From Coriobacteriaceae bacterium (GTDB lineage: Bacteria; Actinomycetota; Coriobacteriia; Coriobacteriales; Coriobacteriaceae), in NCBI GenBank assembly GCA_015062655.1, contig SUUG01000026.1:1-37992 (forward strand): a DNA stretch of 37,992 nt, written 5' to 3'. Made by a program: the position numbers and the translations under genes. The notes under the pieces are model-generated. The model made no database searches. It was not told the origin of the DNA and saw only the letters and a list, made by a program, of their open reading frames with translations. This document shows, piece by piece, positions 1 through 7,940 of the stretch. Position 1 is the stretch's first letter. Each line of letters begins with the position of its first letter.

Positions 1-453
1 CTTCAGAGCCTCGTACTCCCTGGCGGTCTGTGGATGCGCGTTGAGGTAGTCGCGGAAATACAGCTCGTCGTTGTCCCCGACAAGCCGCAGATGGACGTGG
101 TAGACCTTCTCGGCAAACCCGTCCTTCGTGTAGCCGAGGTTAAGCGAGATCCTTTCGCCCTCGTCAGACATCATGGTGAAGCACGAATGCTCGAGCTTCT
201 CCGCCGCCTTTTCCAGTTCTGCCTGAGTGGAGAGTTCGACCATGACATCGACTATGTCCTTGGCCCAGATTCCATCCACGGCGGTGCTCCCTATGTGGCT
301 GATCTTCTCGACTGAGCAGTCGGACAGCAGCTTGGCGAGGCGGCCCTCAATCTCCTCGTACTGCTGACGCCGTGTACCATCATGCTCCACGAGGAATATG
401 GGAAACAGCTCCCATAGCTCTTCCAACGTCATGTCCGACAGCTCTTTTCCCAT
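1..453 (-). CDS. GrpB/UPF0157 family protein (3' end outside window)
   Basis: The minus strand reads open from an ATG at 453 to base 1 (151 codons) and is cut by the window edge. The segment HIGSTAVDGIWAKDIVDVMV (residues about 55-75) is the family signature, usually HIGSTSVPGLxAKPIIDI, and it belongs to the nucleotidyltransferase-like fold. A later YHVHLR segment also fits the family. GrpB proteins have no settled biochemical role, so only the family is claimed. A GGGGAG ribosome site lies a few bases before the ATG. It is probably unrelated to the phage remnants that follow. Confidence 0.85.
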   Translation of the reverse strand, partial: MGKELSDMTLEELWELFPIFLVEHDGTRRQQYEEIEGRLAKLLSDCSVEKISHIGSTAVDGIWAKDIVDVMVELSTQAELEKAAEKLEHSCFTMMSDEGERISLNLGYTKDGFAEKVYHVHLRLVGDNDELYFRDYLNAHPQTAREYEALK

Positions 454-504
454 ACCTTCTCCCCGTATAGCTTCAGGCACTCACATTCTAAGGCACGGAT
501 GGGG

Positions 505-633
505 TTGTGACATGCGCGGACACTTCACCATGCCTATTCGCACGATAGATGGAGGTGTTGGCATGGGTGCTAATGCCCTTGATGAGTACTGGGTGCCGGA
601 GCATGTGAAGGAATACTTGCGCAAGCTCGGGTT
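505..633 (+). repeat. 129-bp direct repeat, copy A (leader plus gene start)
   Basis: This segment matches 1543-1671 without any length change. Both begin TTGTGACATGCGCGGACAC, diverge for about 25 bases, then share a GGAGGTG ribosome site, the ATG and the next 23 codons (MGAN(A/G)LDEYWVP(E/K)HV). After the repeat the two copies join different phage fragments. Confidence 0.8.
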
Positions 634-739
634 AGAGAAGGACAAGGAGGGCGACTGGATAGACGAGATCCCGGACGGGAACGACCACAGCATCGACGCG
701 GTGAGATACGCGATGCTCGACGACGTATTGCGAGGCTAG
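563..739 (+). pseudogene. Chimeric remnant ending in a phage terminase large-subunit C-terminus
   Basis: An ATG at 563 follows a good GGAGGTG ribosome site and opens a 58-codon frame. The first 23 codons are the repeated MGANALDEYWVPEHV peptide, which I do not recognise. The rest, ending in NDHSIDAVRYAMLDDVL, resembles the extreme C-terminus of phage terminase large subunits, which typically carry (D/N)HxxDAxRYA. A whole terminase is over 400 residues, so this is a leftover fused to a foreign start. It might still be translated as a small protein. Confidence 0.55.
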
Positions 740-742
740 GAC

Positions 743-865
743 ATGGCTCTTATCGGCGCCCTTCTCATCATCTTCGCCATCGTCGGCACCTTCACATTGA
801 TAGAGTTCTTGCGGCTGCTGACGTGCGCCCTGGTTACCTTGGCCCTTCTCGCCCTTGTCTGCTAG
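743..865 (+). CDS. Small hydrophobic protein, 40 aa, single membrane span
   Basis: An ATG three bases after the terminase remnant opens a 40-codon frame starting MALIGALLIIFAIVGTF and ending LLALVC. Nearly the whole peptide is hydrophobic, with one polar interruption (IEFLR), so it would be one or two membrane spans. It sits where phage genomes often have small uncharacterised genes. Its stop overlaps the 3' end of the opposing XRE gene. No family is recognised, and translation is uncertain because the upstream AGGA is weak. Confidence 0.4.
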   Translation: MALIGALLIIFAIVGTFTLIEFLRLLTCALVTLALLALVC

Positions 866-1056
866 TCATCGAGGAAGAACACGTCCTCCACGTGAAGCTC
901 GAACAGCCTGGCGATCTTCATAGCGAGCTCGAGCGTGGGGTTGTACTTGTCGTTCTCGATGGCGATGATGGTCTGCCGGCTCACCCCGAGCTCGTTTGCC
1001 AGATCCTCCTGGCGAAGGCCCGCGTCCTTCCTCAGCGTCTTGATCTTGTTCCTCAT
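862..1056 (-). CDS. XRE-family helix-turn-helix regulator, 64 aa
   Basis: The protein is essentially one HTH_3 domain. The helix-turn-helix is RQEDLANELGVSRQTIIAIE (about residues 14-33), followed by NPTLELAMKIARLFELHVED. This is the compact YgzD/Cro type found beside small membrane proteins. It starts 6 bases after the stop of the membrane protein gene upstream on the same strand, so the two form an operon. In similar pairs the regulator controls its own operon; the signal sensed is unknown. Confidence 0.85.
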   Translation of the reverse strand: MRNKIKTLRKDAGLRQEDLANELGVSRQTIIAIENDKYNPTLELAMKIARLFELHVEDVFFLDD

Positions 1057-1062
1057 GTCGCG

Positions 1063-1392
1063 CTACGCCCTCAGAACGAGATAGGCGCCGATTGAAAGCA
1101 CCACGACGAGGACGACGGCAGCCATGATGACGGTGTGGGCAAGCGTGTTCGTCTCCTGGTATTCCTCGTCGCCTGCGGTCATCTTCCACTTCAACGACAT
1201 TTGCGAGAATGCCTGCACGCATACCGCGACACACAGGACCAGGCAAGGCAGCATATCGAGATGCGTATGACTCACGATTGACTGATACACGTTACCCACC
1301 GTCCACACGCACAGGGCAACCAGCACCGCCTTGTAGCCACGCTCCTCGGCGCGCAGCTGTATGCTCCGGTCCATCTCGTCCATCTTCTTCAT
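1063..1392 (-). CDS. Small integral membrane protein paired with an XRE regulator
   Basis: The chosen ATG at 1392 follows a strong GGGAGGACGTC ribosome site; an upstream in-frame ATG at 1416 lacks one. The 109-residue product begins with a charged helix (MKKMDEMDRSIQLRAEERG), followed by three hydrophobic segments (about residues 22-40, 48-62 and 87-108). Short membrane proteins like this are often encoded directly before an XRE regulator in Firmicutes and coriobacteria. Their role is undetermined. Confidence 0.7.
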   Translation of the reverse strand: MKKMDEMDRSIQLRAEERGYKAVLVALCVWTVGNVYQSIVSHTHLDMLPCLVLCVAVCVQAFSQMSLKWKMTAGDEEYQETNTLAHTVIMAAVVLVVVLSIGAYLVLRA

Positions 1393-1542
1393 GACGTCCT
1401 CCCATTCCGAAAGCACAGTGGTAAACGTAAAGAGCTTTTGACATTATTCATCATAGAAGCTTCCGCCAATAAGTCAGAACTCTTGACATTCTGCAGGTCA
1501 ACGTCTGTTCCTTTCGCACGCAGATGTAGGGCGCGAGGCTTG

Positions 1543-1671
1543 TTGTGACATGCGCGGACACTTCACCTGACCTTATCGGCTGGACTATCGGAGGTGACGC
1601 ATGGGCGCTAATGGCTTGGACGAGTATTGGGTGCCGAAGCATGTGGAGGACTATCTGTGTAAGCTCGGGTT
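1543..1671 (+). repeat. 129-bp direct repeat, copy B
   Basis: This is the partner of 505-633, of equal length and with the ATG at the same offset (position 59 of the repeat). Here the repeated start runs into a portal-protein fragment in a different frame, so the shared start codon no longer leads to a sensible protein. Confidence 0.8.
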
Positions 1672-2427
1672 TGTCCTTCCCCACCTTCGGCATCGTAAAG
1701 CCGGCAGTGACAAACACACGCGTGGACATGAGCCCCTACGGGCAGTCGGTGTTCGCGGACGCGGTCGACGCCGTCCAGGCGGTGGACCTCACCTTCGACG
1801 CGCTCATCAACGAGATCGACCTCTCGAAGATGGGGGTGTTCTTGTCGGACGTCCTTTTCGACCGCAAGCAGGACGGCAACAAGAACGTCACCATCCCGTT
1901 CGGCAAGCAGGACTGCACCGTCTTCCGCAAGGTCATGTCTGCCGAGGACACCATCCAGGAGTTTGCGCCCGCTTTGCGCGCGAGCGGTCAGATCGAGGCG
2001 TTCCGCGTGGCCCTGCAGATGCTCGGGGACCTTACCGGCTTCGGCATCAGCTACTTCGACATGAACGAGTCGCGCGGATATGTGAAGACGGCCACTGAGG
2101 TCTCTTCTGACAACTCGGCGCTCATGCGCAACATCCGCCGGCATGAGAACAGCCTGGAGGGTTCGATCGTCTCCATAGCGAAAGCTGTCATGCACTTTTC
2201 ACGATCCTTCGGCGAGGCGATTCCCAATGAGGGAGATACGAAAATCCAGTTCGACAACTCCATCATCCAAGACACGGCCACCGAGAAGGAGCAGGACATG
2301 CGCGAGGTGGCTGGCACGATGTCGGCCTGGGAGTACAGGATGCGCCGGTATGGGGAGGAAGAGTCTATCGCGCACCAGGGCGGCCGAGGTCGGCATTGGC
2401 AGCACCGGGAATGGCGGGAAGCGGTGA
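1601..2427 (+). pseudogene. Phage portal protein remnant, frame-broken
   Basis: From about 1665 to 2375 one frame encodes the C-terminal half of an SPP1 Gp6-like portal protein, including VDMSPYGQSVFADAVDAVQA and DMREVAGTMSAWEYRMRRYG. There is no proper 5' end: the upstream start is the repeated MGANGLDEYWVP peptide in another frame. Near 2375 the reading shifts again, and the natural-looking end TRAAEVGIGSTGNGGKR lies in a third frame closing at 2427. At least two frame breaks plus the missing N-terminus mark this as decay. The last part recurs at 15889-16134. Confidence 0.75.
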
Positions 2428-2486
2428 GGGCCCTACTCGGCCTCGAGCTCGATCCTCTCGCCGTCCCTCACGAGCTCGACGGTGTA
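2172..2486 (+). repeat. Duplicated phage-derived block, copy 1 left part
   Basis: The end of the portal remnant plus the 3' end of the opposing XRE gene matches 15889-16203. In the stretch 2424-2486 I see one difference in 63 bases. The match stops inside the XRE gene in copy 2. Confidence 0.8.
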
Positions 2487-2651
2487 GCCGCACGCCCGGG
2501 CGATCTGGACGAGCGTGTCGGTGCGCGGGCAGCTCCCACGGCTTATGAGCGCGGAGAGATACATGCGGGACTTCCCGAGGGCCTGGGAGGCGCCCACGAC
2601 GCCCTTGCCGCTCTTCTCGCACATGTGCTTTACGGCCTCGGTGATCCTCAT
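2433..2651 (-). CDS. Small Cro/CI-type DNA-binding protein, 72 aa
   Basis: MRITEAVKHMCEKSGKGVVG is followed by a helix-turn-helix region SQALGKSRMYLSALISRG and a short C-terminus GYTVELVRDGERIELEAE. This is the usual architecture of small phage-type XRE regulators, which bind DNA as dimers. A GAGGAGAGGGG ribosome site precedes the ATG. Upstream, between this gene and the divergent reading frame at 2812, lie three ATTAGCA boxes that are likely operators. A 3' fragment of the same gene survives at 16139-16203. Confidence 0.75.
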   Translation of the reverse strand: MRITEAVKHMCEKSGKGVVGASQALGKSRMYLSALISRGSCPRTDTLVQIARACGYTVELVRDGERIELEAE

Positions 2652-2705
2652 GCCCTTTGCCCCTCTCCTCAGGTGTACGGAAACAGTCTATCCCAGCTGG
2701 CGGGT

Positions 2706-2789
2706 ATTAGCAATGTGTAATCTCTATAGAGGAATGATTAGCACTTGATAATACCAGCTCATAGGCTTACTATATTATTAGTTGCTAAT
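2706..2789. promoter_or_regulatory. Operator cluster between divergent genes (three ATTAGCA boxes)
   Basis: ATTAGCA occurs at 2706-2712 and 2737-2743, and its complement TGCTAAT at 2783-2789 within the 13-base palindrome ATTAGTTGCTAAT (2777-2789). The surroundings are AT-rich, unlike the rest of the region, and lie between the XRE gene and the divergent frame. The layout fits autoregulation by the XRE protein; binding is inferred. Confidence 0.5.
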
Positions 2790-2811
2790 CTCTACGGATA
2801 AGAAGGGCGTC

Positions 2812-3054
2812 ATGACCGCCACCATCACCAAGGAAGCAACCGCCTGGAAGCTCCCCGACCTGGACAAACTACCACTGCGAAGAGCTGGGCCCCATGACCC
2901 TGGGCCAGATGCTCGACGGCGTCGACCCCGACCTGATTCCCTCCGACCAGACCATGTACGAGGACCTGCTGTGGGCCTTCGGAGCCTGGGACACGCTGGA
3001 GGAGATGAACGCGGCGATGGCCACGCGCGCCGTCTCTGCCGCCGTTTGCGCACA
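2812..3054 (+). pseudogene. Frameshifted small gene of unknown function
   Basis: An ATG at 2812 with an AAGGG ribosome site starts MTATITKEATAWKLPDLDKL. After about 20 codons the plausible coding sequence continues in the next frame as EELGPMTLGQMLDGVDPDL, then MYEDLLWAFGAWDTLEEMNA. Both halves have normal composition, so a single shift near 2870 broke one gene. It then runs into the inverted repeat at 3048. I recognise no domain. Its position opposite an XRE repressor suggests a phage early or plasmid-like gene. Confidence 0.45.
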
Positions 3055-3415
3055 TGACACGCAAGCGCACGACCCCAACACGGTAGCGCCATGGGCAGGG
3101 GCGCCGTGGGGCGCGCGAGGGAGGGACTGCCATGCGGGCAGCGGGCGGCCCGATAACCTTGCAGGCGCTGGCACACAGGGGGCCGTGGGCGTGGACGGCG
3201 GCCGTGGCTGAGCGCCGCCCGACGAACAGACCCGCGACAGCGGGGCTGTGAGGCGGAAGCGCGAAGACACGGACGGCAGCCACGCTCCCGGCCGTCCCCG
3301 ATTGACTTACATGCCGCCCGCTGCCCGCATGGCAGGCCCGACCCGCGCCCCACGGCACCCCTGCCCATGGCGCGGCCCAACCCTCGATGAGCCTGCGCTT
3401 GCGTGGCTTGTGCGC
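3048..3415. repeat. Long inverted repeat, arms of about 100 nt around a 163-nt centre
   Basis: The left arm 3048-3149 and right arm 3313-3415 are imperfect reverse complements. They share GCCATGGGCAGGGG, a GCCGTGGGGCGCG block and GCCATGCGGGCAGCGGGCGG. The centre has no convincing gene. A compact version, with the ends of both arms nearly joined, is seen at 16205-16310. Confidence 0.75.
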
Positions 3416-3575
3416 ACGGCCCGGCGGCAGACAAATTCTGCGACGTGACGGTTACGGTCTCGATGACGTTCGGCGACGGTTCGGTCGCAGGTACATCGTT
3501 TGGAAGACGATCACGGTCTCGGCGTGCGCGCTCTTCTCATTCGTCACGGTCTTCTCGCTTTCCGCATGCGTTCTT
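3366..3575 (+). repeat. Duplicated block, copy 1 right part (leader of the Mrr gene)
   Basis: This segment aligns with 16258-16470, sharing CCTCGATGAGCCTGCGC, GTGCGCACGGCCCGGCGGCAGA and CTTCTCATTCGTCACGGTCTT. It ends about 150 bases before the Mrr start. The other copy ends about 160 bases before the RHH-hsdR operon. More than one frame stays open, but none gives a recognisable protein. Confidence 0.75.
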
Positions 3576-3727
3576 CTCGTCAACGGTTTCGCCGCCGCTG
3601 CTGCATGCAGATACGACCGCACGTACACGCCTCCAGAGGAGAACTCGCAGGATTTGATACCATTTGCTTGTTTCGTTGGTCGACGCCTTCACATGTTCGA
3701 CCGCTTGTAAGGAATGGGAGTTTCGTC

Positions 3728-4732
3728 GTGAAGCAGAAGGCTTTTCTCATACGCGCGGGTCGCAGTGGCGTATTCGCAAGCGAATGGCTTGAAAAGCCCA
3801 TCGTATCCATCGGATTTGACTCTGCAGGGCTAGACCTCGTCGGCAAGACGCGTGAGGAAATCAAAGCCGCCTACGCTGAGACCCACAGCGGGCTGACTCC
3901 TCAGAAGGTGGCAAGCCATGCTGGCATGCTCGACCACTTCGCAAACGATCTCACGGTTGGGACGACCGTCGTGATGTACGACCCGAGCACGCGGCTCTAC
4001 CACATCGGCAAGGTCTCTGGAGATTGCATTCCGGCAGATGAGGAACAGCTTGACAACGGCGAGTGCTTCATCCGGCAGGTCGTTTGGGAGAGCGAGGCAT
4101 CGCGTGACCTCTTGGACAAGGCGGCGAAGAACAGCCTCGGGAGCATCTCGACGCTCTTCTCGATCTCCGACAAGGTGCTCTCCGAGTTAGTGAAAGCTTC
4201 CAAAGCGCCCACAGGTACCATCCCGACACCCGCAGACAGCGACGCGGACGACGACGATGACGACTCTACAGCGATCACCGAGGACGAGGCCATAGAGCGC
4301 ATCAAGGACCGCGTGCGCGAGTTCTCCTGGGAGGACATGGAGCTGCTTGTGGCCGGCATGCTTCGCGCCATGGGCTACAAGACGCACATGACGCAGAAGG
4401 GCGCAGACGGCGGCCGCGATATCATCGCATCGCCCGACGGATTCGGCCTTGAGCAGCCCCGAATCGTCGCCGAAGTCAAGCACCGGCAGAAGCAGATGGA
4501 TGCCGAGAAGGTACGCGCCTTCGTCGGCACGCTTCGCAATTCTGACTCGGGATTGTACGTCTCCACCGGCGGCTTCACCAAGGATGCACGGCTTGAGGCA
4601 CAGAGGGCGACGCGACCTGTGCACCTTCTCGATCTTGACCAGCTCGTGTGGGCAATCGTCGAACGCTACGAGCATGCGGACGACGAGACGCGAAGGCTGC
4701 TGCCGTTGGTGAGGATTTACCTTCCGGCCTAA
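3728..4732 (+). CDS. mrr: Mrr-family restriction endonuclease
   Basis: The start is a GTG at 3728 after a GGAATGGGAG ribosome site, giving 334 residues. The C-terminal third is an Mrr catalytic domain of the PD-(D/E)xK class: GADGGRDIIA (residue about 229) and IVAEVKHRQK (about 249) supply the conserved acidic and lysine residues. The N-terminal region (about 1-110) looks like a substrate-reading domain, perhaps EVE/PUA-like, joined by an acidic linker with a run of aspartates. Mrr enzymes usually cut modified or foreign DNA and act alone, and no methylase partner is adjacent. A hairpin terminator follows. Confidence 0.8.
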   Translation: MKQKAFLIRAGRSGVFASEWLEKPIVSIGFDSAGLDLVGKTREEIKAAYAETHSGLTPQKVASHAGMLDHFANDLTVGTTVVMYDPSTRLYHIGKVSGDCIPADEEQLDNGECFIRQVVWESEASRDLLDKAAKNSLGSISTLFSISDKVLSELVKASKAPTGTIPTPADSDADDDDDDSTAITEDEAIERIKDRVREFSWEDMELLVAGMLRAMGYKTHMTQKGADGGRDIIASPDGFGLEQPRIVAEVKHRQKQMDAEKVRAFVGTLRNSDSGLYVSTGGFTKDARLEAQRATRPVHLLDLDQLVWAIVERYEHADDETRRLLPLVRIYLPA

Positions 4733-4741
4733 CGCAAAGAA

Positions 4742-4779
4742 AAACGCGGCCTCTGCTCGCAGGAGCGGATGCCGCGTTT
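4742..4779. terminator. Hairpin terminator between convergent mrr and hsdR
   Basis: AAACGCGGC and GCCGCGTTT form a 9-bp stem across a 20-base loop. It sits between the mrr stop (4732) and the hsdR stop (4797) on the opposite strand, so it could serve both. Confidence 0.7.
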
Positions 4780-4796
4780 CGTCATGTGCCTACACA

Positions 4797-7700
4797 TCAA
4801 TAGGCGCTCATGCCGCTGAACCGCTCGAAGAACGCCTTGAGCTTCTCGATGACTCGCGCCTTCATGTCGGCGTAGGCGTTGGCCGGGGCGAAGCGGCTGG
4901 GTTTCCTGGTCATGAGCCTGGTGATCTCGGTGCCGGTCTCGGAGACCTCGCCGTCTGCGAACGAGCGGGCCACGAACTCGCGGGTGGCCGCATCGTCCAG
5001 CGCCTCGTCGGCGATGATGGCCGCGAGCTCCTTCTCCTTCTGCTCGGCGATGTACTTCTTCCAGTCTGCGGTGACGTCCTCGCTCGACTCGAGGCTGTCG
5101 ATGAAGCGCTCGATGAGGTCGCGCTTGTTGCGCAGCTCGTAGCTGGAGTTGATGGCGCGCTCCACGTCGGCGATGATGAGCTTATCGGTGCAGTTGCTGT
5201 CGTGGTACTTCTGCACGAGCATGAGGATGTAGTCGATGTTGATGTCGACCTGCTTGAGGAGCTCGATCTCGAAGACGAGGTCGTCGTTGATGATCGTGGC
5301 CTCCTCCTTGTCCTTGCGCCACTTCTGGTAGAGGTCGGTGTAGACGCTGCGGTAGTCCTGCTCGTCGCGTGCGGGCATCGGGTCGTCGGCCTCGAAGTCG
5401 TCGAAGGACGAGAGGACGTTGCGCAGGCGCAGGATGGTGCCGAAGAGCCGGATGAACGCCTTCTCGGCCTCCTCGCCGAGGATCACCTGCCCCAGCGGGA
5501 AGCGGTCGTAGAGCTGCGCGAGGCGGTCGCGGTACTCCGCCATGTACTCGGAGTACGGCTTGAGCAGGACGATACCGCCGGCGTCCTTGTCGCCGAACAG
5601 GCTGATGGCGTGGTTGACGCGGTCCTCGAGGTTGCGGAAGCACACGATGTTGCCGTAGGTCTTCACGCTGTTGAGGATGCGGTTGGTGCGGCTGAACGCC
5701 TGGATGAGGCCATGGTCCTTGAGGTCCTTGTCCACCCAGAGAGTGTTCAGCGTGGTGGCATCGAAGCCGGTGAGGAACATGTTGACCACGATGACCATGT
5801 CGAGCTCGCGGTTCTTCATGCGATCGGAGAGGTCCTTGTAGTAGTTCTGGAACCCGTCGCCCGAGGTGTCGAAGCTCGTAGAGAACATGGTGTTGTAGCC
5901 GGCGATGGCGGCCTCGAGGAAGTCGCGATCGGGCGTGTCGAGGCTCGCCACGTCGAAGCTCTCGTCGGGCAGGCCGCAGCCATCGTCGTCCTCGTTGACG
6001 CCGAAGCTGTAGATGAGGGCCACCTTGAGGCGCTCGCCGCCGCGCTCGTCCTGGATGCGCTTGAACGCCGAGTAGTACACCTTGGCCATGTCAATGGACG
6101 CCGTGGCGAAGATGGAGTTGAAGCCCATCACGCGCTGGTCCTTGAGCAGGTAGCTCGAGCTGCGGCGCGTCTTCTGCGCGAAGTGGTCGAGCACGTAGTT
6201 GACGATGAGGTCGACGCGCTCCTTGGCCTTGTAGGCACCCTCGCGATAGATGTCGTAGACCTTCTGATCGGGGAAGTCCTCGCGCTTCTTTATGGTCTGA
6301 ATGTAGTCGATGCGGAACGGCAGCACGTTGCCATCGCGGATGGCGTCGACGATGGTGTAGGTGTGCAGCTTGTCTCCGAACGCCTGCTCCGTTGTGCGCA
6401 GCTTGGGGTTGCCCGACGAGCTGGCGTTGTCCGCGAAGATGGGCGTGCCGGTGAAGCCGAACAGGTGGTACACCTTGAAGTGCTTCGTGATGGCCTGGTG
6501 CATCTCGCCGAACTGGCTTCGGTGGCACTCGTCGAAGATGATGACGACGTGCGATTGGTAGACCGGGTGCCTTGCGTTCTTCTTGATGAAGACGGAGAGC
6601 TTCTGGATGGTGGTGACGAGGATCCGACAGTCGGGGTCCGCCAGCTGCTTGGCGAGCACCGCTGTGGACTCCGATCCGTCCACCGCTCCCTTCTCGAAGC
6701 GGTCGTACTCGCGCATGGTCTGGTAGTCCAGGTCCTTGCGATCGACGACGAACATGACCTTGTCCACGCCAGCCATGCCGGATGCCAGCTGCGCCGTCTT
6801 GAAGCTGGTGAGCGTCTTGCCCGAGCCGGTGGTGTGCCACACGTAGCCGCCGGCGCGGAGCGTCCCCAGCATCGAGCGGTCGTTCTCGCTGACGAGGATG
6901 CGGTTGAGGATGCGCTCGGTGGCCACGATCTGGTACGGGCGCATGACCAGGAGGCGCTCGTCCACGTCGAACACGCAGTAGCGCGTGAGGATGTTGAGGA
7001 TGGCGTGCTTGGCGAAGAACGACGACGTGAAGGGAACGAGATCGTAGATGGGCACGTTGTCGGCATCGGCCCACCAGCTGGTGAACTCGAAGCTGTTGGA
7101 GGTCTTTTTGCCGCCCTTCTTCTTGCCCCTGCTCTCCTCGATGTGGCTCCAGCGCGTGGTGTTGGAGTAGTACTTGGTGTGCGTGCCGTTGGAGATCACG
7201 AAGATCTGGACGTACTCGTAGAGCCCGCAGCCGCTCCAGAAACTGTCGCGCTGGTAGCGCTCAATCTGGTTGAATGCCTCCTTGATGGCGACCCCACGCC
7301 GCTTGAGCTCGACGTGCACGAGCGGCAGGCCGTTCACCAGGATGGTTACGTCGTAGCGGTTGTCGTAGGTTCCCGACTGCGCATACTGGTTCATCACTTG
7401 CAGGCGGTTGTTGTGCACGTTGCGCTTGTCGATGAGCTGGACGTTCTTCACCGTGCCGTCATCGCGGTAGAGCACCTGCACGTGGTCCCGCTGGATGCGG
7501 CGCGTCTTCTCGACGATGCCCTCGTTCTCCGACGCAATGCAGCCCTTGAAGAACCGCTGCCACTCCTTGTCGGTGAAGGTGAAGCCGTTGAGCAGCTCCA
7601 ACTGGCGGCGCAGATTTGCGACGAGCTGGCCTTCCGACGAGAACGCGACGTACTCGTACGCCTGGCGCCGCAGCTGGGCGATGAACGCCTTCTCGAGCTC

Positions 7701-7940
7701 GGCCTCGCTCTGGTAGGCCGTAGAGCGCCTGCCCTGCTTGGGAGCCGCCGCGCAAACTGTCGCCTGCCCGCCGAAGGCCATGACCTCGAAGTCCATGGAT
7801 GCCGGCAGGTCGTCGACGAGCGACTCGTAGGGAGTGCCTTCGGTCATGCCCGTGATGGCACCGACGTACTCAATATCGATGTGTCGTTGTGCGCTTCCGT
7901 CGTACTCGATATCCGTGGTCACAGTGTCTCGCGCGCCCAT
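4797..7940 (-). CDS. hsdR: Type I restriction enzyme, motor/nuclease subunit HsdR (EcoR124-like)
   Basis: The protein has 1047 residues, a normal length for HsdR. It has an N-terminal nuclease domain with YDVTILVNGLPLVHVELKRR (residue about 200-215), then an SF2 helicase with HTTGSGKT (about 370), the DECH box FDECHRSQ (about 468), FTGTPI, and a later FLTGFDATTLNTLWVDK segment. It would pump DNA and cut it when bound to the HsdM-HsdS complex from the same operon. Its start overlaps the Fic gene by 22 bases, so it is translated as the last gene of the operon. Confidence 0.93.
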   Translation of the reverse strand: MGARDTVTTDIEYDGSAQRHIDIEYVGAITGMTEGTPYESLVDDLPASMDFEVMAFGGQATVCAAAPKQGRRSTAYQSEAELEKAFIAQLRRQAYEYVAFSSEGQLVANLRRQLELLNGFTFTDKEWQRFFKGCIASENEGIVEKTRRIQRDHVQVLYRDDGTVKNVQLIDKRNVHNNRLQVMNQYAQSGTYDNRYDVTILVNGLPLVHVELKRRGVAIKEAFNQIERYQRDSFWSGCGLYEYVQIFVISNGTHTKYYSNTTRWSHIEESRGKKKGGKKTSNSFEFTSWWADADNVPIYDLVPFTSSFFAKHAILNILTRYCVFDVDERLLVMRPYQIVATERILNRILVSENDRSMLGTLRAGGYVWHTTGSGKTLTSFKTAQLASGMAGVDKVMFVVDRKDLDYQTMREYDRFEKGAVDGSESTAVLAKQLADPDCRILVTTIQKLSVFIKKNARHPVYQSHVVIIFDECHRSQFGEMHQAITKHFKVYHLFGFTGTPIFADNASSSGNPKLRTTEQAFGDKLHTYTIVDAIRDGNVLPFRIDYIQTIKKREDFPDQKVYDIYREGAYKAKERVDLIVNYVLDHFAQKTRRSSSYLLKDQRVMGFNSIFATASIDMAKVYYSAFKRIQDERGGERLKVALIYSFGVNEDDDGCGLPDESFDVASLDTPDRDFLEAAIAGYNTMFSTSFDTSGDGFQNYYKDLSDRMKNRELDMVIVVNMFLTGFDATTLNTLWVDKDLKDHGLIQAFSRTNRILNSVKTYGNIVCFRNLEDRVNHAISLFGDKDAGGIVLLKPYSEYMAEYRDRLAQLYDRFPLGQVILGEEAEKAFIRLFGTILRLRNVLSSFDDFEADDPMPARDEQDYRSVYTDLYQKWRKDKEEATIINDDLVFEIELLKQVDINIDYILMLVQKYHDSNCTDKLIIADVERAINSSYELRNKRDLIERFIDSLESSEDVTADWKKYIAEQKEKELAAIIADEALDDAATREFVARSFADGEVSETGTEITRLMTRKPSRFAPANAYADMKARVIEKLKAFFERFSGMSAY

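Noticed and set aside
398..562. N-terminal extension of the terminase remnant from an ATG at 398
   Set aside because: It lies antisense to the start of the GrpB gene, and the ribosome site at 551-557 supports the start at 563.
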